DNA of 64,000 bases from the NCBI GenBank assembly GCA_001899205.1, contig MKVL01000017.1, positions 1 through 64,000 on the forward strand. Reading direction: 5' to 3'. The notes below the pieces were generated by a model, which ran no database searches, was not told the DNA's origin, and worked only from the letters and a program-made list of their open reading frames with translations. Source of the DNA: Mesorhizobium sp. 65-26. Its GTDB lineage: Bacteria > Pseudomonadota > Alphaproteobacteria > Rhizobiales > Rhizobiaceae. Below, one piece after another: positions 18,168-27,561 of this stretch (its first letter is position 1; each line of letters opens with the position of its first letter). The translations under genes were made by a program, and so were the position numbers.

Positions 18168-19349
18168 ATGGACGAGATGCATCTGTTGTTCGCCACATCG
18201 ATCGTGCCCGACGGTGCTCTCGCCTCGGGTTATGAGATCGCCAACGCTGCAATCATCGGCGCCCTGCGGCGTGCCGGCGCGCGCGTCACGGTGCTAGGCT
18301 TTGCATGGCCGGGCAAGCCTGTCGCCGACCCCGGGAACACCATTGTGCTCGGCGCCGTAGACGTGCGCACCGAGAGCGCCTCGACGCTGCAAAAGCTTGC
18401 GTGGCTCGCCAAGGCAATGCTGTCCGGCCTCACCTTTTCGTCGGTCAAGCTGCGTGCCGTATCGGACGAGACGGTGCGCGCCGCCATCGAACGTGCCGGT
18501 CCCTTCGACGGCTATGTCCTGAATTCCGTGCAGTTCGCCGGCGCCTTTCAGGCACTGTTCGGCGACCGGCCCTCCATTTTCGTCGCCCACAATGTCGAGT
18601 ACGCGTCGGCCGGGGAGAACGCCGCCGCGGCGTCAGACATTGTCCAGCGCTTGCTGTTTCGCCGCGAGGCACGCCTGCTGCGGCGGCTGGAAGAGCGGCT
18701 GTGCGGCCGCGCCCGTTTCGTCTTCACTTTGGCCGAGGAGGATCGCGCCGCGCTGGGCGTTGCCTCCGAGGAGCGTTCCGCCGTGCTGCCCCTGGTGACA
18801 AGCCCGGCGCCCTCGCAACCGCAGCGTCCACGGCGCATCGATTGCGATGCGGCGCTGATCGGTACCTGGACCTGGCAGCCCAACCGCATCGGCCTCGACT
18901 GGTTCCTGGAAAAGGTCGCGCCGCGCCTGCGTTCGGACTTCCGCATCAGGATCGCCGGCAGCCTCCCGTCCGGAATGGCGGCGACGCACCCGGGTATTGT
19001 ATTCGTCGACCGGGTTCCTGACGCGCGCGCCTTTGTCCGCTCGGCCGCCGTCATTCCCCTGATCAGCACGGCCGGAAGCGGGGTCCAGCTCAAGACCGTC
19101 GAGACCTTCGAGCTCGGCCTGCCGTCCGTCGCCACCAGCCATTCCTTGCGCGGCATCGATCATCGGCCGGCCAATTGCGTCGTCACCGACGATCCGGCTG
19201 CATTCGCTGCGGCATTGGAGGCGGCCGCCGCGGATGTTCACGATGTTGACGGGGGTGCTTTCCACAAGCGCCAGATAGAGGCGCTCGACGCCGCAGTGGC
19301 ACGCGGGCTGGTCAGGCTTGGCGCCGTCGGCAAGGAAGCGTTCGCATGA
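18168..19349 (+). CDS. Family 4-like (GT-B) glycosyltransferase
   Basis: The 393-residue protein begins MDEMHLLFATSIVPDGALAS. It has a nucleotide-sugar-type C-terminal half with ALIGTWTWQPNRIGLDWFLE, then IAGSLPSG and STAGSGVQLKTVETFELGLP, where the Glu-containing segment is like the EX7E region of GT-B enzymes. The start is supported by AGGGG and AGG upstream; earlier in-frame starts run back into the divergent gene. Its ATGA overlaps the next gene, so it opens a three-gene plus-strand operon. Confidence 0.8.
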   Translation: MDEMHLLFATSIVPDGALASGYEIANAAIIGALRRAGARVTVLGFAWPGKPVADPGNTIVLGAVDVRTESASTLQKLAWLAKAMLSGLTFSSVKLRAVSDETVRAAIERAGPFDGYVLNSVQFAGAFQALFGDRPSIFVAHNVEYASAGENAAAASDIVQRLLFRREARLLRRLEERLCGRARFVFTLAEEDRAALGVASEERSAVLPLVTSPAPSQPQRPRRIDCDAALIGTWTWQPNRIGLDWFLEKVAPRLRSDFRIRIAGSLPSGMAATHPGIVFVDRVPDARAFVRSAAVIPLISTAGSGVQLKTVETFELGLPSVATSHSLRGIDHRPANCVVTDDPAAFAAALEAAAADVHDVDGGAFHKRQIEALDAAVARGLVRLGAVGKEAFA

Positions 19350-20158
19350 ACGCACGCATCGCCGGCGAGGGCTTCAGTGCCGATCACTTCAGGAACATTC
19401 TCGGCATTCCGGTTCTGGCGATCTGCCAGGGGGAAGCGATGAACCTGCTTGGCCGTCTCATCGCCGAGAGGCGCTTCACCAGGATCAGTTTCCTCAACGC
19501 GCACAACGCAAACATTGCTTACACGGACCCTGTCTTCGCCGAAGCGCTGGAAGATTTCCTGATTCTGCCCGACGGCATCGGCGTCGACATGGCGTCGAAG
19601 CTGCTGTACGGCGCACCGTTCCCGGATAACCTCAACGGCACCGACTTCGTGCCGGCTTTCCTGCAGGCCTCGGTCCACCCGCTGACCGTGGGGCTGCTCG
19701 GCACGACCCGCGTCAATGCCGAGGCGGCTTCGGCAAAACTGTCGGCGCTTGCTGTGCAGCACAAATTCGTGGTCATCCACGATGGTTACTTTCCGCCGTC
19801 CGAGGAGCCCGCCATCGTGGAGCGTATCGCTGCGCTGCGCCCGGACGTGCTGCTGGTGGCGATGGGGGTGCCTCGCCAGGAGCTCTGGATCGCGCGCCAT
19901 ATCGATGCGCGACACTGCACGCTGCCAGTCGCGGTGGGCGCCTTGCTCGATTTCCTCAGCGGCTCGGTGCCGCGCGCGCCGTTGCCGATCCGGCGCGTCC
20001 GGCTCGAATGGCTGTTCCGGCTTTCCATTGAGCCCGGTCGCCTGTGGTGGCGCTATGTCGTCGGTAATCCGCTGTTCCTGCTGCGCGTCCTCAAACAGAA
20101 GCTCTCCGGCTCCCGCAAACTTTCCGATCGCTCCGCGACAAGCGGAGAACGGTCGTGA
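19346..20158 (+). CDS. WecG/TagA/CpsF family glycosyltransferase (GT26)
   Basis: The 270-residue protein has the family features: ISFLNAHNANIAYTDP near residue 50, then LPDGIGVDMASKLLYG with the catalytic Asp, the Rossmann-like GLLGTTRVNAEAA, and PDVLLVAMGVPRQELWIARH near residue 170. Such enzymes transfer ManNAc(A) or similar sugars to undecaprenyl-linked acceptors. The membrane-proximal C-terminal helices (IEPGRLWWRYVVGN) are typical. It is coupled by 4-base overlaps to the genes on both sides (ATGA before, GTGA after). Confidence 0.9.
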   Translation: MNARIAGEGFSADHFRNILGIPVLAICQGEAMNLLGRLIAERRFTRISFLNAHNANIAYTDPVFAEALEDFLILPDGIGVDMASKLLYGAPFPDNLNGTDFVPAFLQASVHPLTVGLLGTTRVNAEAASAKLSALAVQHKFVVIHDGYFPPSEEPAIVERIAALRPDVLLVAMGVPRQELWIARHIDARHCTLPVAVGALLDFLSGSVPRAPLPIRRVRLEWLFRLSIEPGRLWWRYVVGNPLFLLRVLKQKLSGSRKLSDRSATSGERS

Positions 20159-21075
20159 ATTCGCCGGGCACCGATGCCACGCCGGAGGCCACGTTGCGGG
20201 CGCCGACCGCGGCCGTTGTCACCGCCAGCTACGCGCCTGATTTCGAACGCTGCCGGCTGCTCTGCGAGACCCTCGACCGTCACGTTTCCGGTTTCGCCCA
20301 TCACTACATCCTCGTCGAGCAGCGCGACGTGGCGCTGTTTCGTCAGCTTGAGGACAGCCGCCGCTCGGTCGTCGACGAGCGGGATCTTCTGCCGTCCTGG
20401 CTGCATGCGTTCGACGATCCGCTGAGCCTGTTCCGCCGGCGTATCTGGCTCAGCCTCAGGACCCAGCCCTTGCGCGGCTGGCATGTGCAACAACTGCGCC
20501 GCATCGCCATAGCCGCGCATGCCGCGGAGGACGTGCTCGTCTACGTCGATTCCGACGTGGCGTTCCTGAAGCCGTTCGATTGCGCCGCCTTCTCGCGTGA
20601 TGGAAAGGTGCGCCTGTTCCGCCGCGAGGATGTGCTGTCTTCGGACGGCCACGGCGAACACCGTATCTGGTCGCGCAACGCTGGCGACGCGCTCGGTATC
20701 GATGCCTCGCGCGTTTCGACCCATGACTACATTTCGACGTTGATCGCCTGGCGCCGCGAGACGGTGAACGCCATGTGCGCCGGGATCGAGAAGACACACG
20801 GCCGCGACTGGGCGGCGGTGATCGGCTCTGCGCGGCAATTCTCCGAATGCATGATCTACGGCCGCTATGTCGATGACGTGATCGGCGGCGCCGGGCATTT
20901 CCACGGCGCGGAGGAGTTCTGCCGCGTCCACTGGAATGGTCAGCCGCTTTCGGATGATGCTTTCCGCCACTTCGTCGCCACCATGGCGCCGGAGCAGGTG
21001 GCGATCGGCATGCAGTCCTTCATCGGCACCGATGTCGGTCGCATCCGGCGGTTGATCGGGCATGGTGCCCGCTGA
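20155..21075 (+). CDS. DUF6492-type glycosyltransferase-like protein
   Basis: The 306-residue protein has a GT-A-like start (AAVVTASYAPDFERCRLL) and a DXD-type motif (LVYVDSDVAFLKPFD, about residue 130), plus RIWLSLRTQPLRGWHVQQ. These match the DUF6492 group often found in polysaccharide loci. The GTG at 20155 overlaps the TGA before it, so it is translationally coupled. It converges on the flippase gene with only 12 bases between the stops. Confidence 0.7.
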   Translation: MNSPGTDATPEATLRAPTAAVVTASYAPDFERCRLLCETLDRHVSGFAHHYILVEQRDVALFRQLEDSRRSVVDERDLLPSWLHAFDDPLSLFRRRIWLSLRTQPLRGWHVQQLRRIAIAAHAAEDVLVYVDSDVAFLKPFDCAAFSRDGKVRLFRREDVLSSDGHGEHRIWSRNAGDALGIDASRVSTHDYISTLIAWRRETVNAMCAGIEKTHGRDWAAVIGSARQFSECMIYGRYVDDVIGGAGHFHGAEEFCRVHWNGQPLSDDAFRHFVATMAPEQVAIGMQSFIGTDVGRIRRLIGHGAR

Positions 21076-21087
21076 GGCCTGCCCGTG

Positions 21088-22518
21088 TCAGATTGCCTTG
21101 GCGGGTCGCCGCATCGCCGAATAGGTGAGCACCGTCGAAGCCAGATAAAGCAGCAGGAACACGCCGTTGAGCGACAGCACCAGATTGGCGGTGTCCGCAA
21201 AAGCGCCCAGCACATAGGCCAGCAGCGCGGCCTTGAGGCCGGCGAGCACGCCGAGATTGACAGCGCGCACCAGAGTCTGGCCGCGCGCGAACAACAGTTC
21301 GGCCTGGTATTCGACGAGGTTGCGCAGGCCGGGAACGCAGAGCGCCAGCATGACCAGTGGCGCGGCTTCCGCCACGTTGTGGCCGAGCGCATTCGGGAAG
21401 AAATGCAGAACCACGCCGAGCGCGACCAGCGCCAGTGTCGAGACGGCGAAGACGCCGCCCTCTATGCCGCATTTCACCGCCAGCCGCGACAAAAGCTCCG
21501 GCGCCCGCATCATGCGTTGGACGAGCATCATGGAGAAGGTGCGGATCGGGATCGCCGTGAGGTCCACCAGCCGCATGATGATGGCGTAGATACCGGCCAG
21601 ATGTGGTCCCCCCAGCGCCAGAACGAGCAGCTTGTCGAACTCCATCTGCAGGTAGAACAGCACTTCCGCGCCCGCCACATAGAGGGAATCGGCGATGCGC
21701 CTGAGATAGAGTTCCATACGCAGGCGCAGCCTCTGGCGGGGATAGAACACGCCGTAGGCGATGAGCAGCGAGGCGAGGTTGGCGCCGATATAGAACCAGG
21801 ACCACACCCAGATGCTGTGTTCGCTCGCCAGCGTGAACAGCACCGCCGCCACGGCGCGCAGAGCCGTCGCCAGGATGGTCAGGAGGGCGGCGCGGCCGAA
21901 CTTGCCGAGGCCGTTGTTCACGATCAGCGCCACTTCGACCGGTCGCCACAGCAAGGCCTCGGCAAAGACGATTGCCGCGAAGACCTTGAGTGGCACGGCG
22001 TCGGCAAAGAAGAGCAGGTAGACCGCGTAGGAGGCGGCGGCCAGCAATGGCAGCGAGAGGGCGCCGAGCACCAGGAAGCCGGCCGTGAAGGTGCCGATCA
22101 GGTTCGGGCGTATGGTCGCCGTGCGGTAGAGCGCCGATATGAAGCCGAAGGCGAGGATGCGCGACAGCATGACGCCGGCCGCCGACGCGGTGGCGAACAT
22201 GCCGAACTCGGAGATGGACAAGGTGTTCGCCAGGGCGACGAAATAGGCGAGCGAGAATATCAGCCGCCCGCCGGCGCCACTAACCGCCGAGAAATAGTCG
22301 CGCAGAACCTCGCGCCGAGCGGCCAGAAAACCACCGATACGGGCGAGGGGGCTCCTTCGCGGTGTGTCGCCGGTATGATGGATTTGAACACCCGCTGATG
22401 TTGTATCGCCCACACCGCGCAAGGACGCCGCGCCGGCTTGCTTCGTGTCGAGGACAGATTGGCACGGAAAGCTTAACGTGCGGTTGGATGTATCTGGTTG
22501 TGATCTATAATTCTGCAA
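21088..22518 (-). CDS. Wzx-like polysaccharide flippase
   Basis: The 476-residue protein has about 12 hydrophobic segments after an N-terminal cytoplasmic leader of about 60 residues. It has the MATE/PST-type arrangement, with charged loops such as LYLRRIADSLYVAGAEVLFYLQMEFDK. Flippases of this group move undecaprenyl-linked repeat units across the inner membrane. Together with the Wzy-like and ExoP-like proteins nearby it makes a near-complete Wzx/Wzy-type pathway. The start is uncertain: the long leader is poorly supported and a start at a later Met or Val is possible. Confidence 0.8.
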   Translation of the reverse strand: MQNYRSQPDTSNRTLSFPCQSVLDTKQAGAASLRGVGDTTSAGVQIHHTGDTPRRSPLARIGGFLAARREVLRDYFSAVSGAGGRLIFSLAYFVALANTLSISEFGMFATASAAGVMLSRILAFGFISALYRTATIRPNLIGTFTAGFLVLGALSLPLLAAASYAVYLLFFADAVPLKVFAAIVFAEALLWRPVEVALIVNNGLGKFGRAALLTILATALRAVAAVLFTLASEHSIWVWSWFYIGANLASLLIAYGVFYPRQRLRLRMELYLRRIADSLYVAGAEVLFYLQMEFDKLLVLALGGPHLAGIYAIIMRLVDLTAIPIRTFSMMLVQRMMRAPELLSRLAVKCGIEGGVFAVSTLALVALGVVLHFFPNALGHNVAEAAPLVMLALCVPGLRNLVEYQAELLFARGQTLVRAVNLGVLAGLKAALLAYVLGAFADTANLVLSLNGVFLLLYLASTVLTYSAMRRPAKAI

Positions 22519-22638
22519 CCAGTAAGGGAGATCAGGATTTCCGGAAAGAAAAATTAACCTTTTGTTTCCTATGCCTCTTTAGCATGGTTTAACGAATGGC
22601 TCGCGGTCGCAGGCCGGCAGGAACAGAGCTCCAGGACG

Positions 22639-25215
22639 ATGGCCGACAGGGAAAACCGCGAAGACTGGAGGCGCGAGCGTTCGCTGCTTGCGCTCAGCCA
22701 GGCGATGCGGGGCAACGAGGACCAGCGCATGTCGCCAGCTTCGGCGGGCGACCGCGTCGACCCGTCGTGGCGCGAGGATGCCGCGGCGCGCCATCGCCTT
22801 GCGCGCGCGTTGCGCGAAGCGCGGGAGGCGCGGCCGGACCCGCAGACCGACCCGACCATCGATGATGGTGCACCCGCGCCGGCCGAAGCCGCATCGGTCA
22901 AGAGAAGCCCTTCCGGGCTTGGCCGGATTTTGCCGCGCTGGCCGCGGCGAGGAAAGCAGCGCGCGGCGCTCGTCGAGGAACCGAAGGCCGACCAACCGCA
23001 GCCCCCTCCACCCGAACCGTCGATACCACCGCTGGTGCCGCCGGTCCCATCGGTGGCAATCCCTGAGCCGCCGCCCCCCCCGGCAACCCCGGTCCCGCCG
23101 CCGACCCCCTCGGCTCCGCCGCCGTCACCCACGGTAATCCAGTCGCAGCCGCCGGCGGCCGCCGTGGAACCCCGCATCCCACGCGATCCCCCGGCCTCCC
23201 AATCCGAACGGGTCGCCGTCGAGAGTGCCGTACCGGTCTCTTCCGGAACGGCAGACGGCCAGGAATGGAAGCCGTTGATCGATCCGGCGCGCATCATTGG
23301 CGGTATCGCCAGGTCGAAGAGGCTGATCCTGGCCACGACGATCCTTGGGACGGCGTTGGGCGTGGCGGTCGCCGTATCGACGCCCAAGAAGTACGAGGCA
23401 ACCACCGAGGTTATCGTTGACCCACGCGACCTGAAGCTCACCGATCGCGACCTGACGCAGAATGTCATCGCCTCAGACGCGACGCTGGCAATCGTCGAGA
23501 ACCAGGTGCGCATCCTCACGTCGGGCGATGTCCTCGACAAGGTCGTCACTCAACTCAACCTCACCAACGATCCCGAGTTCAACGGCCAGGGCAAGAGTGG
23601 TCTTGGCCTGATCTCGATGCTCCGCTCCTTCCTGTCCCGGCAGGAGGCGGACGCGGGCTCCAGCGATGCCCGTACCCGCGCGCTGGCAATCCGCAATCTG
23701 GCGAGAAGCCTGGACGTCGAGCGCGGCGGCAAGACCTTCGTCGTCTCGATCAGCGCGACCACGCAGAATCCCGACAAGTCGGCGCTGATCGCCAACACGA
23801 CGAGAACGGCTTTCCAACAGATCTCGAGCGAACTCCAGTCCAAGACGGCGGGGCGAGCTTCCGACGAACTCACCGCCAGGCTCGACGAATTGCGCAAGGG
23901 CGTCGAGGCGGCCGAGCGCCAGGTCGAGGATTTCCGGTCCTCGCACGACCTCGTCGACGCGCAGGGCCGGCTGATCAGCGACGACGAGATGCTGAAGCTC
24001 AACGAACAGCTCTCGATCGCGCGCGCCCGCACCCTCGAACTGAACGCGCGCGCCGCCTCGGCGCGTGGCACCGACGTCAATGCGGTGCTGAGCGGCACAT
24101 TGCCGGAGGAAATCAACTCGAACACGATGAACGACCTGCGCGCGCAATATGCGGCGTTGAAGCAGGAGGCGGACAGGGCCGCGGTCAAGCTCGGGCCGCG
24201 CCATCCCGAGATACAGGCGCTCAACGCCCAGCTCGCTGGAGCGCGCGATCGCATCGCGGCCGAACTGCAGCGCATCGCCTCCTCGCTGCAGGTCGATCTC
24301 ACGCGCGCCGTGCAACTGGAGCAGGACCTTGCGTCCCGCATGGCGCAGGCCAAGGTGCGCAGTGGCGACGTCAACAACGACCTTGTCTCACTGCGCGAAC
24401 TGGAGCGCGTGGCGACTGCCAGACGCCAGGTCTACGAACAGTTCCTGCTGCGCGCGAAGGAGACCAGCGAGCAGAAGGACATCAACACGGCCAACATCAA
24501 CGTCATCTCGCCGGCCCTGGCGCCGCTGGAGGCGAAAGGCCCGTCGCGCGCCGTGATTGCGCTCGCCGGCCTGTTGCTGGGCCTTGTCTCCGGCATCGGG
24601 ATCGGGGCCATGCGCGGCGCCTATGAGAGCCTGCGCGAAACCGCCGACACGCGCACCCGCCGGGGGCAGGCCCCTCGCACGCCGCCGGTCGAGGACGATG
24701 ACCGCCAACGCTCCGCTCCGGCTGCGGCGACACAGCCGGTCCGCGTTGACCCCGACAGCGGATTGTCCGCCGCCGACAAGGAACAGGAAGGTCCCATCGC
24801 CACGGCGGCCGACGCGCCCGCCGGGTCAACTGTCGAAAGGCCGCTGGATACCCCGGCCCATCGTGCCAGCCAGGACATCGGTATGTCCCCGACAGCGGAC
24901 GAGCCGCTGTGGCATCGTGGTGCCGATCATCCCTATCCATCGCAGCCGCGTGAACAGGCTCGCTATTCGCCGTACCTGCCAGAGCCGGCCGACTATCCTT
25001 CGCGGTCGAGGGCTGCCTATCCCCAGGGCCCCGATCCGTTGCCGCGAGCGGACGATCCCCCGCGTCCACCGCTCGATCCCGAGGTTTCGCGCCGTGAGGC
25101 CACTGATGTGGCCGAACAGCAGGCTTCGATCGAGGAGATCCGCGCCAGCCTGCGGGAGTTCCGCGAGGCGGTCCGCGAACTCAGCAAGAGCCGGTCCGGC
25201 AAGCGCTACTTCTAG
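22639..25215 (+). CDS. ExoP/Wzz-like chain-length protein without kinase domain
   Basis: The 858-residue protein has a charged N-terminus, a proline-rich stretch (about residues 117-184) and a first membrane segment at about 228-248. A large periplasmic part with coiled coil follows (ELTARLDELRKGVEAAERQV), then the PCP motif region before the second membrane segment at about 638-658, and a 200-residue low-complexity cytoplasmic tail. The tail has no Walker A motif, unlike ExoP/Wzc tyrosine kinases. It should set polysaccharide chain length. It faces the flippase gene across a 120-base AT-rich gap that must hold promoters for both. The stop TAG forms part of TCTAGAGCACG, similar to the TAGAG seen at repeat starts. 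Confidence 0.85.
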   Translation: MADRENREDWRRERSLLALSQAMRGNEDQRMSPASAGDRVDPSWREDAAARHRLARALREAREARPDPQTDPTIDDGAPAPAEAASVKRSPSGLGRILPRWPRRGKQRAALVEEPKADQPQPPPPEPSIPPLVPPVPSVAIPEPPPPPATPVPPPTPSAPPPSPTVIQSQPPAAAVEPRIPRDPPASQSERVAVESAVPVSSGTADGQEWKPLIDPARIIGGIARSKRLILATTILGTALGVAVAVSTPKKYEATTEVIVDPRDLKLTDRDLTQNVIASDATLAIVENQVRILTSGDVLDKVVTQLNLTNDPEFNGQGKSGLGLISMLRSFLSRQEADAGSSDARTRALAIRNLARSLDVERGGKTFVVSISATTQNPDKSALIANTTRTAFQQISSELQSKTAGRASDELTARLDELRKGVEAAERQVEDFRSSHDLVDAQGRLISDDEMLKLNEQLSIARARTLELNARAASARGTDVNAVLSGTLPEEINSNTMNDLRAQYAALKQEADRAAVKLGPRHPEIQALNAQLAGARDRIAAELQRIASSLQVDLTRAVQLEQDLASRMAQAKVRSGDVNNDLVSLRELERVATARRQVYEQFLLRAKETSEQKDINTANINVISPALAPLEAKGPSRAVIALAGLLLGLVSGIGIGAMRGAYESLRETADTRTRRGQAPRTPPVEDDDRQRSAPAAATQPVRVDPDSGLSAADKEQEGPIATAADAPAGSTVERPLDTPAHRASQDIGMSPTADEPLWHRGADHPYPSQPREQARYSPYLPEPADYPSRSRAAYPQGPDPLPRADDPPRPPLDPEVSRREATDVAEQQASIEEIRASLREFREAVRELSKSRSGKRYF

Positions 25216-25481
25216 AGCACGAAGCCGAGGGTTTGACGCGGTTTGCCGATGACGGCTTGCGCCGTATTTCCGATTTCGGGCCGAAAATGGTTCTTTCGCC
25301 AAAAGCTCCCCCGGGAGGGCGGGGATAAAACCGCCGGTTTCGAGTTAGCGGCATGGGACGGCGCATTGACGGGATTGCGCTGTTGAATTTTCGTGAAAAT
25401 GCCGCGCAGGCTCGCGCCGTCCTCGCGGATGCGCCAGGGACGTGCGAACAAGGCGGGCAAAACCGGTTTCGAAGGTGATTC

Positions 25482-26381
25482 ATGGCCGAAGTGATTGACG
25501 GGAAGAAAGTCGCCGAGGATGTCGTGCGCAAGGTCAAGGCCCTGACCGGGGAGTTGGAGGGCAAGGGCGCCCGCCGGCCCGGCCTGGCGGTTGTGATCGT
25601 CGGCGAGGACCCGGCCAGCCAGGTCTATGTCGCGTCGAAATCCCGCACGGCCAAGGAATGCGGCTTCCACTCGGTCCAGCATACGCTGCCGGCCGACACT
25701 TCGGAGCAGGCGCTGCTCGAGATCATCGGCGATCTCAATGCCGATCCGGCAATTCACGGCATCCTGGTGCAGCTCCCGCTGCCCGGGCACATCGACGCCG
25801 GCAAGATCATCCAGACCATCGCTCCGGAAAAGGATGTCGACGGCTTCCATTTCATCAATGTCGGCAAGCTCGGCACAGGCGAACTGGCGACTGCCTTCGT
25901 TCCCTGCACGCCGGCCGGTTCGATGCTTCTGATCGAACGGGTGCGCGGCAAGGACCTGTCGGGCCTCAACGCGGTCGTCGTCGGTCGCTCCAACATCGTC
26001 GGCAAGCCGATGGCCAATCTGCTGCTGGCCGCCAACTGTACCGTCACCATCGCGCACAGCCGCACCAAGGACCTTCCCGCGCTGGCGCGCACGGCCGACA
26101 TACTGGTCGCCGCCGTCGGTCGTCCGGAAATGGTGAGGGGTGACTGGGTAAAGCCCGGCGCCACCGTCATCGACGTCGGCATCAACCGCATCCCGGCGCC
26201 GGAGAAGGGCGAGGGCAAGTCCCGGCTGGTGGGCGACGTCGCCTATGCCGAGGCGGCGGCCATGGCCGGCGCCATCACGCCGGTTCCCGGTGGGGTTGGG
26301 CCGATGACCATTGCCATGTTGATGGCCAACACGCTAGCGTCGGCCTACCTCGCGGCCGGGCTGAAACGGCCGTCCTTCTGA
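25482..26381 (+). CDS. folD: Bifunctional methylenetetrahydrofolate dehydrogenase/cyclohydrolase
   Basis: FolD interconverts 5,10-methylene-THF and 10-formyl-THF with NADP. The 299-residue protein has [16 protein letters not shown] with the active-site Tyr and Lys, then [25 protein letters not shown], the dinucleotide site [15 protein letters not shown] and the signature [15 protein letters not shown]. The 266 bases before it contain no gene I can support. The regulator gene follows after 17 bases. Confidence 0.97.
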   Translation: MAEVIDGKKVAEDVVRKVKALTGELEGKGARRPGLAVVIVGEDPASQVYVASKSRTAKECGFHSVQHTLPADTSEQALLEIIGDLNADPAIHGILVQLPLPGHIDAGKIIQTIAPEKDVDGFHFINVGKLGTGELATAFVPCTPAGSMLLIERVRGKDLSGLNAVVVGRSNIVGKPMANLLLAANCTVTIAHSRTKDLPALARTADILVAAVGRPEMVRGDWVKPGATVIDVGINRIPAPEKGEGKSRLVGDVAYAEAAAMAGAITPVPGGVGPMTIAMLMANTLASAYLAAGLKRPSF

Positions 26382-26398
26382 GCAGAGAGCCTTCCACA

Positions 26399-27400
26399 TT
26401 GCCGAACCCAACCGCATCCGTCGAACGGCCGGTCACGAACGATCCCGTTCAGGGTGGTGGTCGGCAATTCGGATTTCTGCTGGTCGACAAGTTCTCGATG
26501 TTCTCTCTGGCGGCGGCGATCGACTGCTTCCGCTCCGCCAACCGGTTGCTCGGCCGCGATTTCTACGGCTGGACCACGGTCTCGGCCGATGGTGACGCGG
26601 TTATGGCCTCCAACGGGCTGCCGCTGAAAATCGACTACAGCGTCGCCGACCTGCCGCCCGTCGACATCCTGTTCGTCTGCGTCGGGTTGACGACGGATTT
26701 TCCCGGCAAGAGCAAGGTGCTGGCCGCCCTGCGCGGCTGGGGCAGGCGCGGCAACGCGCTCGGCGCGCTTTCGGTCGGCTCCTACCTGCTCGCGGAAGCC
26801 GGCCAACTCGATGGCTATCGTTGCACCATCCACTGGGAGAACCGCGCCGGGTTCATGGAGCGGTTTCCCGACATCAATTGCACAGGCAATGTCTTCGAGA
26901 TCGACCGTAAGCGCTACACCTGCGCGGGCGGCACGACCTCGATCGACCTGATGCTGGAGATCGTGCGCGGCGATTTCGGCTCCAATCTCGCCAACGGCGT
27001 CGCCAACCAGTTCCAGCACGAGCGCATCCGCTCGGCCGGCGACCGCCAGCGCGTCGGGCCTGAACGCGACCTCACGGGCAAATCCGAAAAGCTCAGACGG
27101 ATCGTCGAGCTGATGGCGGATCATCTCGACGAACCTCTGTCGGCGGTGCAACTCGCCAAATCCGCGGGGCTTTCGGTGCGCCAGGTGGAGCGCCTCTTCC
27201 TGCGCCATCTCAGCGTCACGCCTGGCCGCTACTACATGCGGCTGAGGCTCGAGCGGGCGCGCGAATTGCTGCGCCAGACCAACATGCCGATCCTCGATGT
27301 GGCGATCGCGACCGGCTTTACCTCGCATTCCTATTTCGCGCAGAGCTATCGACTGCAGTTCGGCCGCCCACCGTCGGAGGAGCGGCGCACCACCTATTGA
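26399..27400 (+). CDS. GlxA-type AraC-family transcriptional regulator
   Basis: The 333-residue protein combines a DJ-1/PfpI-like N-terminal domain (FGFLLVDKFSMFSLAAAID onward) with a C-terminal AraC DNA-binding domain (LSAVQLAKSAGLSVRQVERL, then RYYMRLRLERARELL). It belongs to the group that includes GbdR, regulators of glycine betaine, carnitine and related catabolism. The nucleophile-elbow Cys of the enzymatic fold is Ser (LSVGSYLLAEAG), so the domain likely senses rather than catalyses. The start is TTG at 26399. It is close behind folD, but a functional link is not evident. Confidence 0.85.
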   Translation: MPNPTASVERPVTNDPVQGGGRQFGFLLVDKFSMFSLAAAIDCFRSANRLLGRDFYGWTTVSADGDAVMASNGLPLKIDYSVADLPPVDILFVCVGLTTDFPGKSKVLAALRGWGRRGNALGALSVGSYLLAEAGQLDGYRCTIHWENRAGFMERFPDINCTGNVFEIDRKRYTCAGGTTSIDLMLEIVRGDFGSNLANGVANQFQHERIRSAGDRQRVGPERDLTGKSEKLRRIVELMADHLDEPLSAVQLAKSAGLSVRQVERLFLRHLSVTPGRYYMRLRLERARELLRQTNMPILDVAIATGFTSHSYFAQSYRLQFGRPPSEERRTTY

Positions 27401-27561
27401 GCGGGCCATTCCGGTCGTAAATCCGCCAGGAGCCTGGAAGAGCCAGCGCTGAAACGGCTGCGGCCTCTTGCGGTCGTTGCGCTCATGCAGCACTATTTTA
27501 GCGACGGGTTCGGCTTCGGCATTCTGGGGAGAGTGCCGCGTTGAGGCGTCTCGTTCGATGA

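Noticed and set aside
25216-25481. A gene or riboswitch between the ExoP-like gene and folD
   Set aside because: No frame with a ribosome site and no convincing conserved RNA structure could be seen by eye.
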